64,000 bases of DNA from Lutraria lutraria (lineage: Eukaryota; Mollusca; Bivalvia; Venerida; Mactridae). A program made the position numbers and the translations under genes. Where the stretch lies: contig OZ026836.1 of the NCBI GenBank assembly GCA_964023205.1, forward strand, positions 3,913,501-3,977,500, written 5' to 3'. This document shows positions 1 to 13,100 of this stretch, piece by piece (the first letter of the stretch is position 1; each line of letters starts with the position of its first letter). The notes below the pieces were generated by a model that was not told the DNA's origin, did not search any database, and worked only from the letters and a program-made list of their open reading frames with translations.

Positions 1-769
1 ATGTTTTAAAGTTTAATGAAAAGTTATAATGACAATAAAATCTACCACTTGACACATTAATTCATAAGATTGATAATTAATATGAAATGGAAGGTGTATT
101 TTTTTAAATTCAGTAACACCCACTTCAGGCCCTGAGGTTTTAAAACTTATTGTTGGAGTCTGAGCTCAAATGTAATAATAGTGTAATAGATTTCCCTTAT
201 CTTCATCTACAGTCTTTCTTGTATTCTAATATTTCTAAGTTTATTATGATGATCAAAGGCATTAATACACCAATAAAAAAAATACACTTGTAACTATAAT
301 AAGACAATAATATAATTGATATGTAAGTGTGATAGCATAATTGATCTGAATATCATGTATTTAATCATTAATCTGCTCTATCTTTTCAACCACAATGCAT
401 AAGAGAATGGATTTGAGCTCAGCGTCCAAGTTTTATAACCTTTGGGCTAGACTAAAATAATGGCATTGAGTTATTAAGATCTAAATATGATATTGGCATC
501 AATACCTTGAGCACCTCAGCATGTTATAAATCTAATCTAGCCTAATTAATTACTGTTTCAAGGGTTTGTGACAGGAAGATATTTTTTATTTGGGCCTAGC
601 CCACTCTGAGAAGATTGCCCTGCACAATTATTTATGAAATAGGCCAGCCAGTAAGCCAAATTAATTGCTAGAAACCAGCTAACTGAAAGATGGATTAGTA
701 AGGCAAGTTCTAACCTAAGGCATATAACTAAACTAGATGCCGAAGGGCACCATGTTGAGCCCGCTGCTA
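1..769. other. AT-rich sequence without recognised features
   Basis: I see no gene, clear repeat or structured element in this stretch on either strand. Confidence 0.6.
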
Positions 770-1480
770 AAAAAGCTTGTGACCTTGACCTTTGAACTTT
801 AGCGTACCAACCTGGGTCTTGAGCGTGACACACCATCTCATGATGTTTAACAATTATGCCAAGTTATCCTAAAATATGTCAACTCATAAGGGAGATACAT
901 CCTGGACAAGGTCTTTAATACTCTGTTTTTCATTTGACCTTCAAGTGTGACCTTGAAATTTAGCCTACCGACCGGGGTCTTGCACATGTGACATAATCTC
1001 ATGATGGTAAATATTTCTGCCAAGTAATTCCAAAATCCATCAAGGAATGACAGACGGAGCTGACACAAAATATAGACCCCATTGGCTACCTTCGACATCC
1101 AAGCATGACCTTGGTCTTGGAGCTATTGACTTCGGTCTTTTAAAAGCATGACACACAGTCTCATATGGTGTTTAACAATTATGCCAAGTTATTTTCAAAT
1201 ATGTCAATGCATAAGAGAGGTACAGCTTGGACAAGGTCTATGACAATATTATTATCTTCTTTTATGTTTGACCTCTAAGTGTGACCTTGACCTTTGAGCT
1301 CTTGACTTGGATCTTGCCCTGTTTAACAAGTATGCCACTGAATTTATTTTCAAATAATGCCAATGAATAAGACAGATAGTTTATTATATAGCCAAGACAA
1401 GGAAAACTAGACAGACAAACTAACTGACTGACTAACTAGAACATACAGACATGCAACTGCCATTGTGGCGACTGTCGAGC
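770..1480. repeat. Degenerate tandem/interspersed repeat, unit about 155-165 bp
   Basis: Three to four diverged copies share 'gtgaccttgacctt', 'ctcatgatg', 'tatgccaagtta', 'tgtcaatgcataag' and 'ggacaaggtct' in the same order. I associate this wording with an abundant bivalve repeat. The short minus-strand frames inside are not genes. Confidence 0.7.
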
Positions 1481-1760
1481 CAGATAGTTTTATTTAATAT
1501 AACTGCCTGGTCGAGCTGACCGCAAGCAATGTTTGTTTCTGAACATTCTCGTTACCCAACTTACCCTAATTTTCTGTATCCTTAACTTTTTAATATCTAT
1601 TAGGCTTGAGGAATCATACATACAATGTGTCAATTCTTTAATTTTCAACACACTTACAAAGAATATTAATAAATAAAAAATTACTATACCTTCCTACCCT
1701 GCTCTAGATCCTGAAACTAACATTGTTTAACTTTATGCCTTATCATGTCTTTCGACTGGG

Positions 1761-2100
1761 TGTAGTAATTTAATTTATCCGAACAATGCTTAAAGATCTA
1801 TTACAACTGTTCAAAGAAAACGAAAAAAAAATACCCTCTTGACTTAAGCCCGATGAACATCTATCAAGCCTACATCAATTCATTGGTTACGAAATTTACT
1901 GAGTACGAACCAAAGTGTCATATGGCATATAAAACGTTCGTTTCACCGACCATTTCACTTGTACGCAGATAGCAGTAAACTGTACTGCTGAATATTCTTC
2001 TTCACCTCATGATATCATAAAAGTCGACATTCATTCCTCAATAAATTGTGATAAAATTAATAACATTAGGACCTAGTGTGTTTATTTATTATTTACTACA
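1761..2100 (+). mobile_element. Possible 340-bp solo LTR
   Basis: The 8-bp ends are inverted (tgtagtaa ... ttactaca), giving the TG...CA termini of an LTR. Inside are a TATA-like 'tataaaa' (about 1929) and AATAAA (about 2040) in the right order. The flanking 5-mers (ctggg and acatc) do not match, so a target duplication is not evident and a 5' LTR remnant is also possible. Confidence 0.42.
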
Positions 2101-2268
2101 ACATCCGTACTGTTAAACTGGTTCCCGTTGACCTGTCTGTACGAAGCCTTTTGGTGCACTGCAACATGGAACGGTAACCAGTTTATCGTACTGTAGTCAA
2201 CGTATATTTGGCGGATGTAATAATCTTTATGCGGGCTCTGCAATCAAATAATTAGACCGCGAACAGAG

Positions 2269-4532
2269 CCGGTGTAGCATAAAATTTTGACCCCGTTGAA
2301 AAATGACCCCAAGGGTCATTACTCAACGTTGAAAATCGACCCCGACAGGTTTTCAACGTTAAATTTTGATCAAGAAAGTCGTTGAATATTGATCAACGTT
2401 AAATTTTGATGAATTTTGGGGTCAATTGTTAACGATAACTAAAACTTTAGACAAACGTCAGAGATCAACTGTACGAATAAGTGAATAAGTCCTGCAGGAG
2501 CGTAGCTCTAGTAAAACATTGTTTAGCACGGTTTATTTATATATTTTGTCGTCCTAAGCGCTATTTAATTTTGCTCTTGTCTATATGAGAGATTATGTCG
2601 ATTTTTTGTCATTTTGTTTCAAACTTCTTAAATGTGAGTTATTTGAGATGCTTTTATTAAAACAAAGTTAAAATACAAAAATAAAATAATCTTTTAGCTT
2701 GGTTATTAATCAAACAACGAGTATTAAAATTAATAAAGGATAAATAACGGACCCTAATGCAAAATACGAGTTCTAGTAAATATCTATGAACAAAAGTTAA
2801 AGGTACTTGATCCTTATAAATTTAGATATTCCAACATAATTCGTAAATATACAACATTCTTGAATGTCAGTAATATTTATTTTTTGTATCATAAAGGGAG
2901 GTAATATTGCTAACTAGTTAGTGCTCTCCCTTTTGTATGATTATATATAGCATTTTTAATTTTTATATTTACAAATGCCAAAATATCACCATAAAAAAGC
3001 TTGTAGTAGTGATTCTTTTACAAATTATTAATTATAAAAGTGTGTAATGGTTATGAGAACTGCTTGTAATAGGGTCTGTGATCCATTATGTCTAAAACAG
3101 TAAATTTTACTCTTAGCGTTGTAACACTTTATTGCGTAAGTATAGAGTGTACACTGTCATACCAATTAATAAATTCATGCTGTTTCTAAATTTATTTTTA
3201 GACATAATAAGGCAAACTTGGCTTTATCCTGTCGGTAGGTTATTATTCTGTTGTTTTTCATATCATTAAAATGATACAATTTTATTATACAAATTAACGT
3301 ATTTTATTGACTTTTCATTCAATACATCATTACGACTGCATGGGATTATTTTACTGTCGCGTCATGAGGAACTGCACGTGTTTTTAAATCCGCGTAAATG
3401 GAGTTTTTGGGACTTATTTTGTTATTGGAACAAGACAAATTGAATAGATATGTGGTAAGTGCCGAACCAAAGAGTTTATCCTGAGGCTTGCCCATTTTAA
3501 GTTAGCTTTCCAAGCCAGACCGGACAAACTTTCTCAATCTTGGCACCATGCAACCGTGCATTCTCAATATGCCACAGAACTCTTGTTACAGCTTTGGATG
3601 ATCGTTTTTTTCAATGGTTCGTGCAATTTGTCAGCATTTCAAATAAAATAAAAAAATCGGTGTCTGACCCTAATAATACATAATGAAAGAACCAATCTGA
3701 CTAAAGTATTCGATCTTCCTGACGGCAAGATCTGATGACGGCCTATACCAGTTTCTATTTTCAAAAGTCGGAATTTCCATGATCACTATTTATATCTATT
3801 TATAATTCAGCCAATCGTATAACTCGTTTCATCGGTACTTTGGCCGAATGAACTTTCTACCTGACGATGCTATTTAAACGTTAGTAAACATTAAATTACG
3901 TATAACATATTTGTCTGCAAGCACTTTTTGATTTTTGTAGTAATCCTGATCGATTCGGCCATAGTAGTACAGAAAATTTAATAAACACGCATGTCACATG
4001 GGCGCTATCATTACATTTAGTTGCGTAAGAATAGGTGTTCGTGATAACTACAAGTCAAATATTGCTTTTTACTGCGGTTAAAAATAGAATCAGATCACTT
4101 TCAGAATTATGAAAGTAAGGCGCTGATTGGCTAGTGGAAAAGGTCACCTGAGGTGACCTTCTATAGGTCGTCTTCAGATCCTCATAGCGTAGCGGGTTTA
4201 AGGATATGAATTTAATCAGATTGTGAAAGAACCGCTTTAAGACAAAAAATGAACAAATCATCATAAATATAAAATACTTAAAAGTTTTATAAACAGAAAT
4301 CGTGAGAATTACTTAAATTACATAATTATATACTGTAATAGGTGATTTTCAACGCTGAGAATAACTGTACAAAGGCTGATCATTTTTTAATGAGGGTCAA
4401 ATTTTCACGCGTGATGGGGTCATTATTTAACGGTATGGGTCAATATTTAACGTTGAAAATTGATCAATAATCCGTTGAAAAATGACCCATGGGGTCATTT
4501 TTCCACGGGGTCAAAATTTTATGCTACACTGG
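2269..4532. mobile_element. 2264-bp DNA transposon, non-autonomous, with 52-bp terminal inverted repeats
   Basis: Left TIR 2269-2320 and right TIR 4481-4532 are inverted copies differing at 3 of 52 positions (starting ccRgtgtagcataaaa). Several subterminal motifs such as 'caacgttaaattttgat' and 'gttgaaaaatgacccc' recur in both orientations near each end (2281-2420, 4400-4510). No transposase frame is visible inside. I see no target-site duplication, so the superfamily is open. Confidence 0.8.
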
Positions 4533-4769
4533 ATTACATTTTTAAGTATAGAATTTGTTGAACAATTTTATGTGACTTTTAGTAATATGAATATCACCAG
4601 GGACACTATTAGCACATTCTAATAGTGTCCCAATCTCCTGGCAGAGTGATCGTTCGTTGCTCTCACCATAAATTGTGCGAGTTCGGGTTAACCCGAGTCA
4701 ACCTGGGTATAATTCGAGTATCACTCGAGTAACCTGGCGAATGAAAATACTGCCCACCTACAAAAGCCG

Positions 4770-5600
4770 GGAAAGGCAGGTGATTTATCCGAAATTATTG
4801 ACACTCCAATCAGAGAGCAATATTCATATTGATTGGTTCCGTATAAATAAAATGCAAGCCAATCCTGGAAAATTTCAATCAATTGCTGTTGGCAAATCTA
4901 CCTAAAAAACTCTCTTTTAGTATTGGTAATACCACAATCACTTGTGATAAGATTGTTTAACTACTTGGAGTGAGTATTGACAACCAACTTAACTTTGACC
5001 ACCATATTAAATGTCTGTGTAAGAAGGCAGCCACTCAAATGAGCATTCTGAAAAGGATAGGCAAAAATCTAACCCAGCCATGCAAACAGACTCCTTATAA
5101 TTATATTCCGCCATACTTTCGTTATATCAAATTTTAATTTCTGTCCAATGGCTTGGCATTTATGTTCGGAAGCCAATATAAGAAAGATGGAGAAATTACA
5201 ATAGAGAGCACTCCGTTTTGTTTACAATAATTATAGTCTGTCTTATGATGACTTGTTAGACAATGTAAATCTTCCATCCCTGCAAATAAGGCGCATGAGG
5301 ACTATGGCAGTAGAAGCTTTCACAATTGTAAATGGTATGTCCCCGGGCCACCAGTGCTATCAGATCTTATTATTAAACGAGAATCAAGTATTTATTTTAG
5401 ATATACAAATATTTTACAGGTAACTCATGTCAGAACAACAACTTATGGTAAAAAATCTTTTAAGTACGCTGCTCCATCACTGTGGAACTCCCTTCCAGAA
5501 CACTTCAGAAAATGCTCAAACCTTTCTCAATTCAAATCTCTCATCCTCTTATGGAATGGTGAGCTTTGTAATGTAAAAGTTGTAATGTTATGAGAGTGTC
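4770..5600 (+). pseudogene. Decayed non-LTR retrotransposon, C-terminal reverse transcriptase part
   Basis: Frame-shifted pieces read DWFRINKMQANPGKFQSI, LLGVSIDNQLNFDHHIK, CKKAATQMSILKRIG, RALRFVYNNY, then RTTTYGKKSFKYAAPSLWN and LPEHFRKCSNLSQFKS. This is the typical C-terminal half of CR1-type LINE polymerases. Several frameshifts and stops make it inactive. Only short frames (4675-4905, 5354-5593) survive. Confidence 0.82.
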
Positions 5601-8563
5601 ATAGTACGTGATATGGTGCAGCATAAAAATGCATGTACAGTTTATTTTGTGTATTATGCTCAGTTTGTTAGCTTTTATGTGTCATATAAGAATCTTATTC
5701 CTGTTGCTATGCTCGTTTATTGCTTGCTATAAATATAAGCTGCTACTCAGTAAATGTTGCTTGCTTACTATTGTCCTGTTATAGTATGTCAATGTATGCT
5801 TGTGTTATATGTGATATATGATTTTATGTTGTTGCATAAAAATTTGTAAAATCTGTTGAAACTGCTTAAATTACACTTTGTCTTTCAGCTTTTTTACGCT
5901 TGTTATACATATTTATCATGCTTTATAGTGGGTTGTACAAGCTCATATGAGCTTATGTTACTTATCTTGCCGACTTTAAATAAAATTTATCTTAATGACA
6001 GCGTGCTTGATACAAATGTAGCAATGATTTTCATCAAGGGATATATATCACACATACCTCATACATATATGGACTGGACACAGTGGTCAGTTGATGTATG
6101 TATTTATTACATACATGATAGCCTCAGTTTGTTTTAATTTAAACACCATTATAAAGTTGATAGAGAATTACTGAATAAAATGTCTTTAGCACAGTAACCA
6201 TAAGATCTCCTTTTGAAACTGAAATTTATATTCTGTAAAATCAATGTTTTCATATCGTTCTTAAAAGAGAACTCGATAAGCGTTCAGACTAAATTTATTA
6301 CTCGTGTAACTAGGGTGAACTTGGGTGAGTTGGACCGAGTTACACGTACGGGTTTGTATGCCGAATATGCATCCACTAATGAATCGTAATGTAAGAGATT
6401 ATATATAGTGTCCCTGATATTACCCTCTCTGAAAATACTTTTCGAAATTGGTAAATTTAAAAGGATAGCTACATCCTTGGACATTTTACAGTGTCCCTGC
6501 TACATCATGTATTTCTGCCAGGGACACCATATGTACAATGTATTGTCTCTAAAAATAAATAAAATAGATATGACTACGATTGACGATTTACGTATTTGTT
6601 GAATTGTCGATAATTCATTTCAAAATCGACCAAACTACATAGTTCTATATTTTCAAAGACCAATACTAGTCAGTATAGAGTATTTTAAGTCGTTAATCGA
6701 TATAACCAGGGACACTTCTATAGTATATGAAGCACATTAAACAAAATGTTTTGTGATTGTAAATTTCAAATGCTAAATGCAAGATCTTCGAAAGCTGTGT
6801 ACAATTTTGACCTTTCTGTGATACATTAATTCTTGGTGACCAGGACCAATTTCAGGACACTTAAATGATGCAAGGAGAATACAATGTATTGATTATATGT
6901 ATAATTATAACACATAATACATTATCATGAATACTCGCGCTGGCTCATCTATTTTTCAGCTTTGTTTTGTCGTACAGACATTTCAGAAACACACAGATCG
7001 GTTTGTCAAAATCACCATTGCTTGCAATCATGTAAAACGCCACAATAAGCTTCATTTAACGATCAGGACTGGGCTCACAATCGACAATAAAATCAATTTG
7101 TCAGTCACATTCTTACTGTAAGTTCTTAGTGTTATTTTCACTATCAGCAAGTAGAACTTTCTTAGTTTTGTTTAAAAAAATGCGTATCACGTTCCTGATT
7201 TACACATATTTTACATACAATATGTACATTGTATTATAATTACACATTCATTACACGTACCAGCTCAGTCGATATTGTTGTGAATAATAATAGTGTACCG
7301 TTGTCCACTTCTTGAGTAATTTAGCTATAGACGATATACGATATATTTTAAACTTACTAATTCCTCTTTTCTGAGTTTAAACGTCGCATCAATAGTCAGT
7401 GTCATACATTTTGCGTCAATGGACGAGAGAGACCACCCAGCGTACAACTTGGTAGAACCATCGACTTTCAGAAAACTAGCTCGTCTGCTTCATCACAACT
7501 TCATTAGTGTAATTTTGGTAAAGGGTTTGGATTCAGAGCTCTTACAGCGGTTGAGGTCAGGTTCTAACGGACTTAAGTTTATAACAACTTATATCAACCG
7601 CCTTCTATGACAGCTTCCTGTTGTATCACGAAGATTGTGAAATATATCGTCCAGACCGGAATTCGAATAATTAGACCTTAATTCAATTCAGGAATATTTG
7701 CCAAATAAAAAGAATAAAGAAGAAGACTGGCTATATTATAAAATATTTATCAGGTCTTGGTTCACATATTTTACACATACATAGTACATATAATCGTATT
7801 ACATATTAGTAATATAATTGGTATCTAATCAATTCAACATACACTACAATTCGAGTACGATATTTATGGTTAACAATGAAGTTCTTGTAGGTTATCATAC
7901 ATGTAATATTGTATTATCATGGTATACATTTTGAAACATGAATTGTTGCTACAAACCACACCTTGAAGCAATAATTATTCCAGTGTTGAGAAATTATCTT
8001 TCAATAATGTTTCATGCCGTGTTTTGAGAATGTTCCATTCCAGAATGAGTTTATTTGTCATAATGTGGTCGATACCTTTACAAACTACAAAGGGGATTGT
8101 AATGTGAGGATTAGTATCATGAATTTCATACGTCACAATTAATTTATACAATGATCAGAACAATATATGATGGAACATACAAACACAACGTACTGTCCCC
8201 AATTGTATATTAAATTTAACCAATGGGTTAAAATTTAGGTTTGGTCAAAAGTTAATCAGAGGCAATGTGGCTGTCCTTGTGGTACCAAAAGCTGGATGTC
8301 CTCAACAATTCAGAAGAGTAAATTGACAAACTGAAATCTTGACGCCTTCTTAGCCAATATCAGACATACTTGAATAAAAAATCGTATAAAATTTTCATAA
8401 GTTCTTTACAATCGTTTTACCGAACTTTAATTTATATTTTAACCTAACCTCAAATATAACACAGTGGTTAAAATTAATATGTATACAGTTGTGTGCAGAA
8501 GGATAAACCAGTATGTTTACAGATGGTGTTTGAACAACATTAATACCCCTTAGCATCTGATTC
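5601..8563. other. AT-rich 3' flank without recognised gene
   Basis: Contains scattered GGGACAC/GTGTCCC motifs (6405, 6490, 6517, 6707) also seen at 4596-4630, and a similar 'cacatattttaca...acatat' stretch at about 7200 and 7760. A 63-codon plus-strand frame at 7419-7610 has no recognisable family and I do not call it. Confidence 0.5.
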
Positions 8564-8565
8564 AT

Positions 8566-9824
8566 TACACATACAATCTAAACAAAAACTATACACGCAT
8601 ACAAGTAGGCCTACATGATAAACATATGAGTCACACATACAATCTAAACAAAAACTATACACGCATACAAGTAGGCCTACATGATAAACATATGAGTCAC
8701 ACATACAATCTAAACAAAAACTATACATGCATACAAGTAGGCCTACATGATAAACATATGAGTCACACATACAATCTAAACAAAAACTATACATGCATAC
8801 AAGTAGGCCTACATGATAAACATATGAGTCACACATACAATCTAAACAAAAACTATACACGCATACAAGTAGGCCTACATGATAAACATATGAGTCACAC
8901 ATACAATCTAAACAAAAACTATACATGCATACAAGTAGGCCTACATGATAAACATATGAGTCACACATACAATCTAAACAAAAACTATACATGCATACAA
9001 GTAGGCCTACATGATAAACATATGAGTCACACATACAATCTAAACAAAAACTATACACGCATACAAGTAGGCCTACATGATAAACATATGAGTCACACAT
9101 ACAATCTAAACAAAAACTATACACGCATACAAGTAGGCCTACATGATAAACATATGAGTCACACATACAATCTAAACAAAAACTATACATGCATACAAGT
9201 AGGCCTACATGATAAACATATGAGTCACACATACAATCTAAACAAAAACTATACATGCATACAAGTAGGCCTACATGATAAACATATGAGTCACACATAC
9301 AATCTAAACAAAAACTATACACGCATACAAGTAGGCCTACATGATAAACATATGAGTCACACATACAATCTAAACAAAAACTATACATGCATACAAGTAG
9401 GCCTACATGATAAACATATGAGTCACACATACAATCTAAACAAAAACTATACATGCATACAAGTAGGCCTACATGATAAACATATGAGTCACACATACAA
9501 TCTAAACAAAAACTATACACGCATACAAGTAGGCCTACATGATAAACATATGAGTCACACATACAATCTAAACAAAAACTATACACGCATACAAGTAGGC
9601 CTACATGATAAACATATGAGTCACACATACAATCTAAACAAAAACTATACATGCATACAAGTAGGCCTACATGATAAACATATGAGTCACACATACAATC
9701 TAAACAAAAACTATACACGCATACAAGTAGGCCTACATGATAAACATATGAGTCACACATACAATCTAAACAAAAACTATACACGCATACAAGTAGGCCT
9801 ACATGATAAACATATGAGTCACAA
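8566..9824. repeat. 66-bp satellite, 19 near-perfect units
   Basis: The units are almost identical over 1.26 kb. They contain 'aggcct' and vary mainly at one site, acaCGca or acaTGca. The unit length is 22 codons without stops, which creates long frames on both strands (8540-9841 minus, 8626-9831 plus) that are repeat artefacts. The C/T states form a higher-order pattern of 7 units. It lies just downstream of the pseudopeptidase stop codon and may fall in its 3' UTR. Confidence 0.95.
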
Positions 9825-10099
9825 CCTTTAAAACAGTACAAATAAGGTTTGAATCGTGACGTATATACATGTATATAGCATTAATGGTGAGGTACGTGTA
9901 AAAATGAAGTATATACTTAAAACGAGTACAGTAAACAAAGTAATGTCAGGTTACTAAGTGAATATCGCTTGAATAATTATGTGAACACTATTATTCCATC
10001 AACAGTCATCATTCATATAAATGGACGTACACCGACCTCGCTCTATCATATATACAGATTCGTGAGATATAAAATGATTATGTACATATATGTGTACAA

Positions 10100-10199
10100 T
10101 TAAAATAGCGTGCACTTGTTTTCTGGATTCATAGCAGAATTTGTAGGACACTTGAAGGCTTCTTCGAACTTCTTGAAATGTGACAGTGTTCCAATAACT
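10100..10199 (-). CDS. Exon 17: C-terminus [11 protein letters not shown]...NKCTLF-stop (residues 808-839)
   Basis: Reads [18 protein letters not shown], then [10 protein letters not shown] and TAA at 10102-10100. It matches the M13 end 'vlG.l.n...F..aF.C..gs.MnP..kC.vW', with the final C-x-V-W changed to C-T-L-F. Acceptor CTTTTAG. No AATAAA is visible in the roughly 270 nt downstream before the 66-bp satellite. Confidence 0.94.
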
Positions 10200-13100
10200 C
10201 TAAAAGTAAAAACCAACATCAGATTTAAAACACAATAGATGATGAATATACACTAAAACCAGAAACATACAACTTGTACATTTTGAAGATACTACATGTA
10301 GTAATGCAATTGTAGTTAAATATATAACAGATAGTGACGATGCTGATTTTGCCGATGATGAATACATCAATACGAACAATGATACAGTACCTGTATTTAC
10401 CAGGTGAGTGACTAGTGATGGATGCATCTGCGTAATAATGATATGTTCCTCTATCATTTCTCTTCTCACACATACTCTGGAATCGATAAAACAATAATAC
10501 GATTACACACGAATTCAACAGGGAACAAGTTCCTAAAATCAATGATATGGGACCGTTCATACCGTAACATATACTTAAAACAAGAAGTGTTTGTAAAACA
10601 CGGGTGCCTCCTAAAGGCCAAACTGGATAGTAAGACTTTGCTCTTTAACCTATTAAATTAAAATCAATAGGGGTAATATACATGCGATGACCAACCTCCC
10701 AATCAAATCTTAAGAAATTAGGTCAGCTCGTTATCTAGTTATTGGTCGGACGAGGTTTTTGTACTGAACGTTACTGTGACCTTTGACATACTGACCTCAA
10801 AACCGATAGGAATCATCCACATGTGATGACCAATCACTCAAACGAATCTGAAGAGCTTAAACCAAAAGTAATAAACCCCCTTTTCTTCGAAAGAGGCATA
10901 AATATCAATTATAAAACGGTAGTCCGACCACACCACTTCAGACTGTATAGTCTAATATTTGGCTTAGGCGGTCAATACAGAGTGATTGTGTTAATATTGA
11001 CACGTGATTTGCAGAAGAAATTAAGGACTTGCCTGAGCATACGAAAGAAAGAACAACTGATCTTGCGTCATGTCAATGCCAGGAATGCTAATTATGCTGC
11101 CGTCTTTTCTTTTATTGTATGTCTGAAATATACCCATGCATGTCCTGAATTAAACCTTTACTACAATTATAAACAAACATATGTTTTTATTTCGTCTGTC
11201 AGTATAACTGTTATAGATTTATGTTCCAAATCTGGATAGACATCTGGACAGTGGTTAGGTACGCCCAGAATGTTCAGAAACGTTACTTCTATTTTACGTG
11301 CGTGATTTGTTGCGCAAGACACTGAGATAAATAAATGAAAATAATTGTATACAGATTATGGAAAATAAAAGATCTATATGGTATCCATAGATTCATAAAA
11401 GGGCGGCTCAACAATGCAATAAGATTTGAATATCACTTTTGTATGCTATATTTGAACTTTTAATGGTTAATTATCATACGGTACGTATTATCCTGTAGTA
11501 ACTTAAAGATAAAACGTAACGGAAACACATAGAGTAATGATACATACATTATATATGACCCTCAGGGCAAGACTGTCTCTAAAATTAGCATTCTTCGTCA
11601 GATCACCTCGAATCTGCAGAAACAACAGAATTAAACAATCAATTAAATATTTTCATGATGCTACCGACAACGCATTGATTCATTGACTCGTAAAATGCCT
11701 AAATACAGTTTGAAATTGAAATATTCTGACAGAGTATTTCATCAGAGAAACAGAATCAGCTACAATAGTCCATTGGACAAATCGAAGGAACAGACTAAAG
11801 ATTTTGATGTTCACAAGCTCTTTGTGAAAAGAACAGTCTAAGAAAACAATGTAATAATTTGCAATGGCTGCTTTTATTGGTGTGCTTATAGTGTACAAAA
11901 GGTTCGAAGTATAACAGTTAATCAAACGTTACTTATTTTGTTTTGCGAGTTGTTTTTTCTGTAGGCGCAATTCAAGTTGAAAAAAGTTAATTGTTGCCCC
12001 TGTATGGAAACTTTATTAATGACCTCCGCATTACTGATCCATACAAGCAACAAACATCACTTCATTATCATGATTATTAAGAAATTATTTGTACTAGTAT
12101 TTTATCACCATAAGATAGAAGAATGTATTGATTCAGCCAAGTATTATAGTACAATATTAAGGTATAGAATAGTGTCATTGAATGAATTATAAACCAGTAG
12201 ACACAGCTGTATGTTGCAATCAACCTACATATTCTGTATGTCCGTTTCGTGTCACAAGAGGATACTTCTTGTATTCATCGAGAAGACATTGTAACCGGAA
12301 GGCGATTGTAAGCGCCACCTTGTGGTCAATTTTTTCTTGGGTAAGGAACCGCAATAACGCTGTAAGATAAGCAGTTTAAGGTAAGTCCTTTTGAGAATAA
12401 CTGCAAGGAATGTTTTTAAACATTCGCATTTAAAATACAATGTACATGTACGTGATAATAACCAAACACTGACCATATGGTCCTACTTTTGTAAAAAACG
12501 AAGATAGTTCTTTGGTATAAAACAAAATCCATACAATATTGTAGATACAATGCATTCTCAATAACTGTCAAGAAGTCCATGGCAAGCAATTCATTTAAAG
12601 AATTGTTGAATCAAGCCAAAATTGGCTTCTTATAAAAGAATAAAGGGCGATGCTTCAGCCTAGAATATTAATCCATGCATACACAGACTAATGTATAATT
12701 AATTACCGGCTAACACAATAAACCACTTAATTCTGGATAAATATGCGTTCGTGGTAGTCTTCTAATCCATGTATACATTCCATAGGAAGATATATATCAG
12801 GATTGAGTTGAGTCAGTGAAGAAAAAAACAACTCAATGTATTGGATATCTTTCTCGATCAAATAGCAATGCATTTAATGAAATGATCGCCAAGGCAGCAC
12901 GTAGAGGATGAACGGCAACAAAACTTAATTTATCAACCATTACACAGAGGCAAATCTATTTCTTATCGAGCGGGAATTATTTACAATCAAATTGCTGTCC
13001 TATTAGCCCACGTCTCGCGGTTGTGACTTTCACGAACGTCTCTGATTATCAAAGAATATAACACTATCTAATTACCTTCAATGTCAAATAACTGTGATAT

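Noticed and set aside
8540..9841. 433- and 401-codon frames on opposite strands over the 66-bp satellite
   Set aside because: The unit is 22 codons with no stop in either direction, so tandem duplication creates long frames on both strands automatically. There is no start context, splice context or family resemblance.
10823..11239. 138-codon plus-strand frame
   Set aside because: Lies within intron 15, starts inside a repeat copy, and shows no recognisable motif.
12841..12950. Short minus-strand frame containing [16 protein letters not shown], resembling the GGLRAAxxAY part of M13
   Set aside because: No splice donor exists between the motif and the following stop, and exons 13 and 14 already supply this region in the correct phase.
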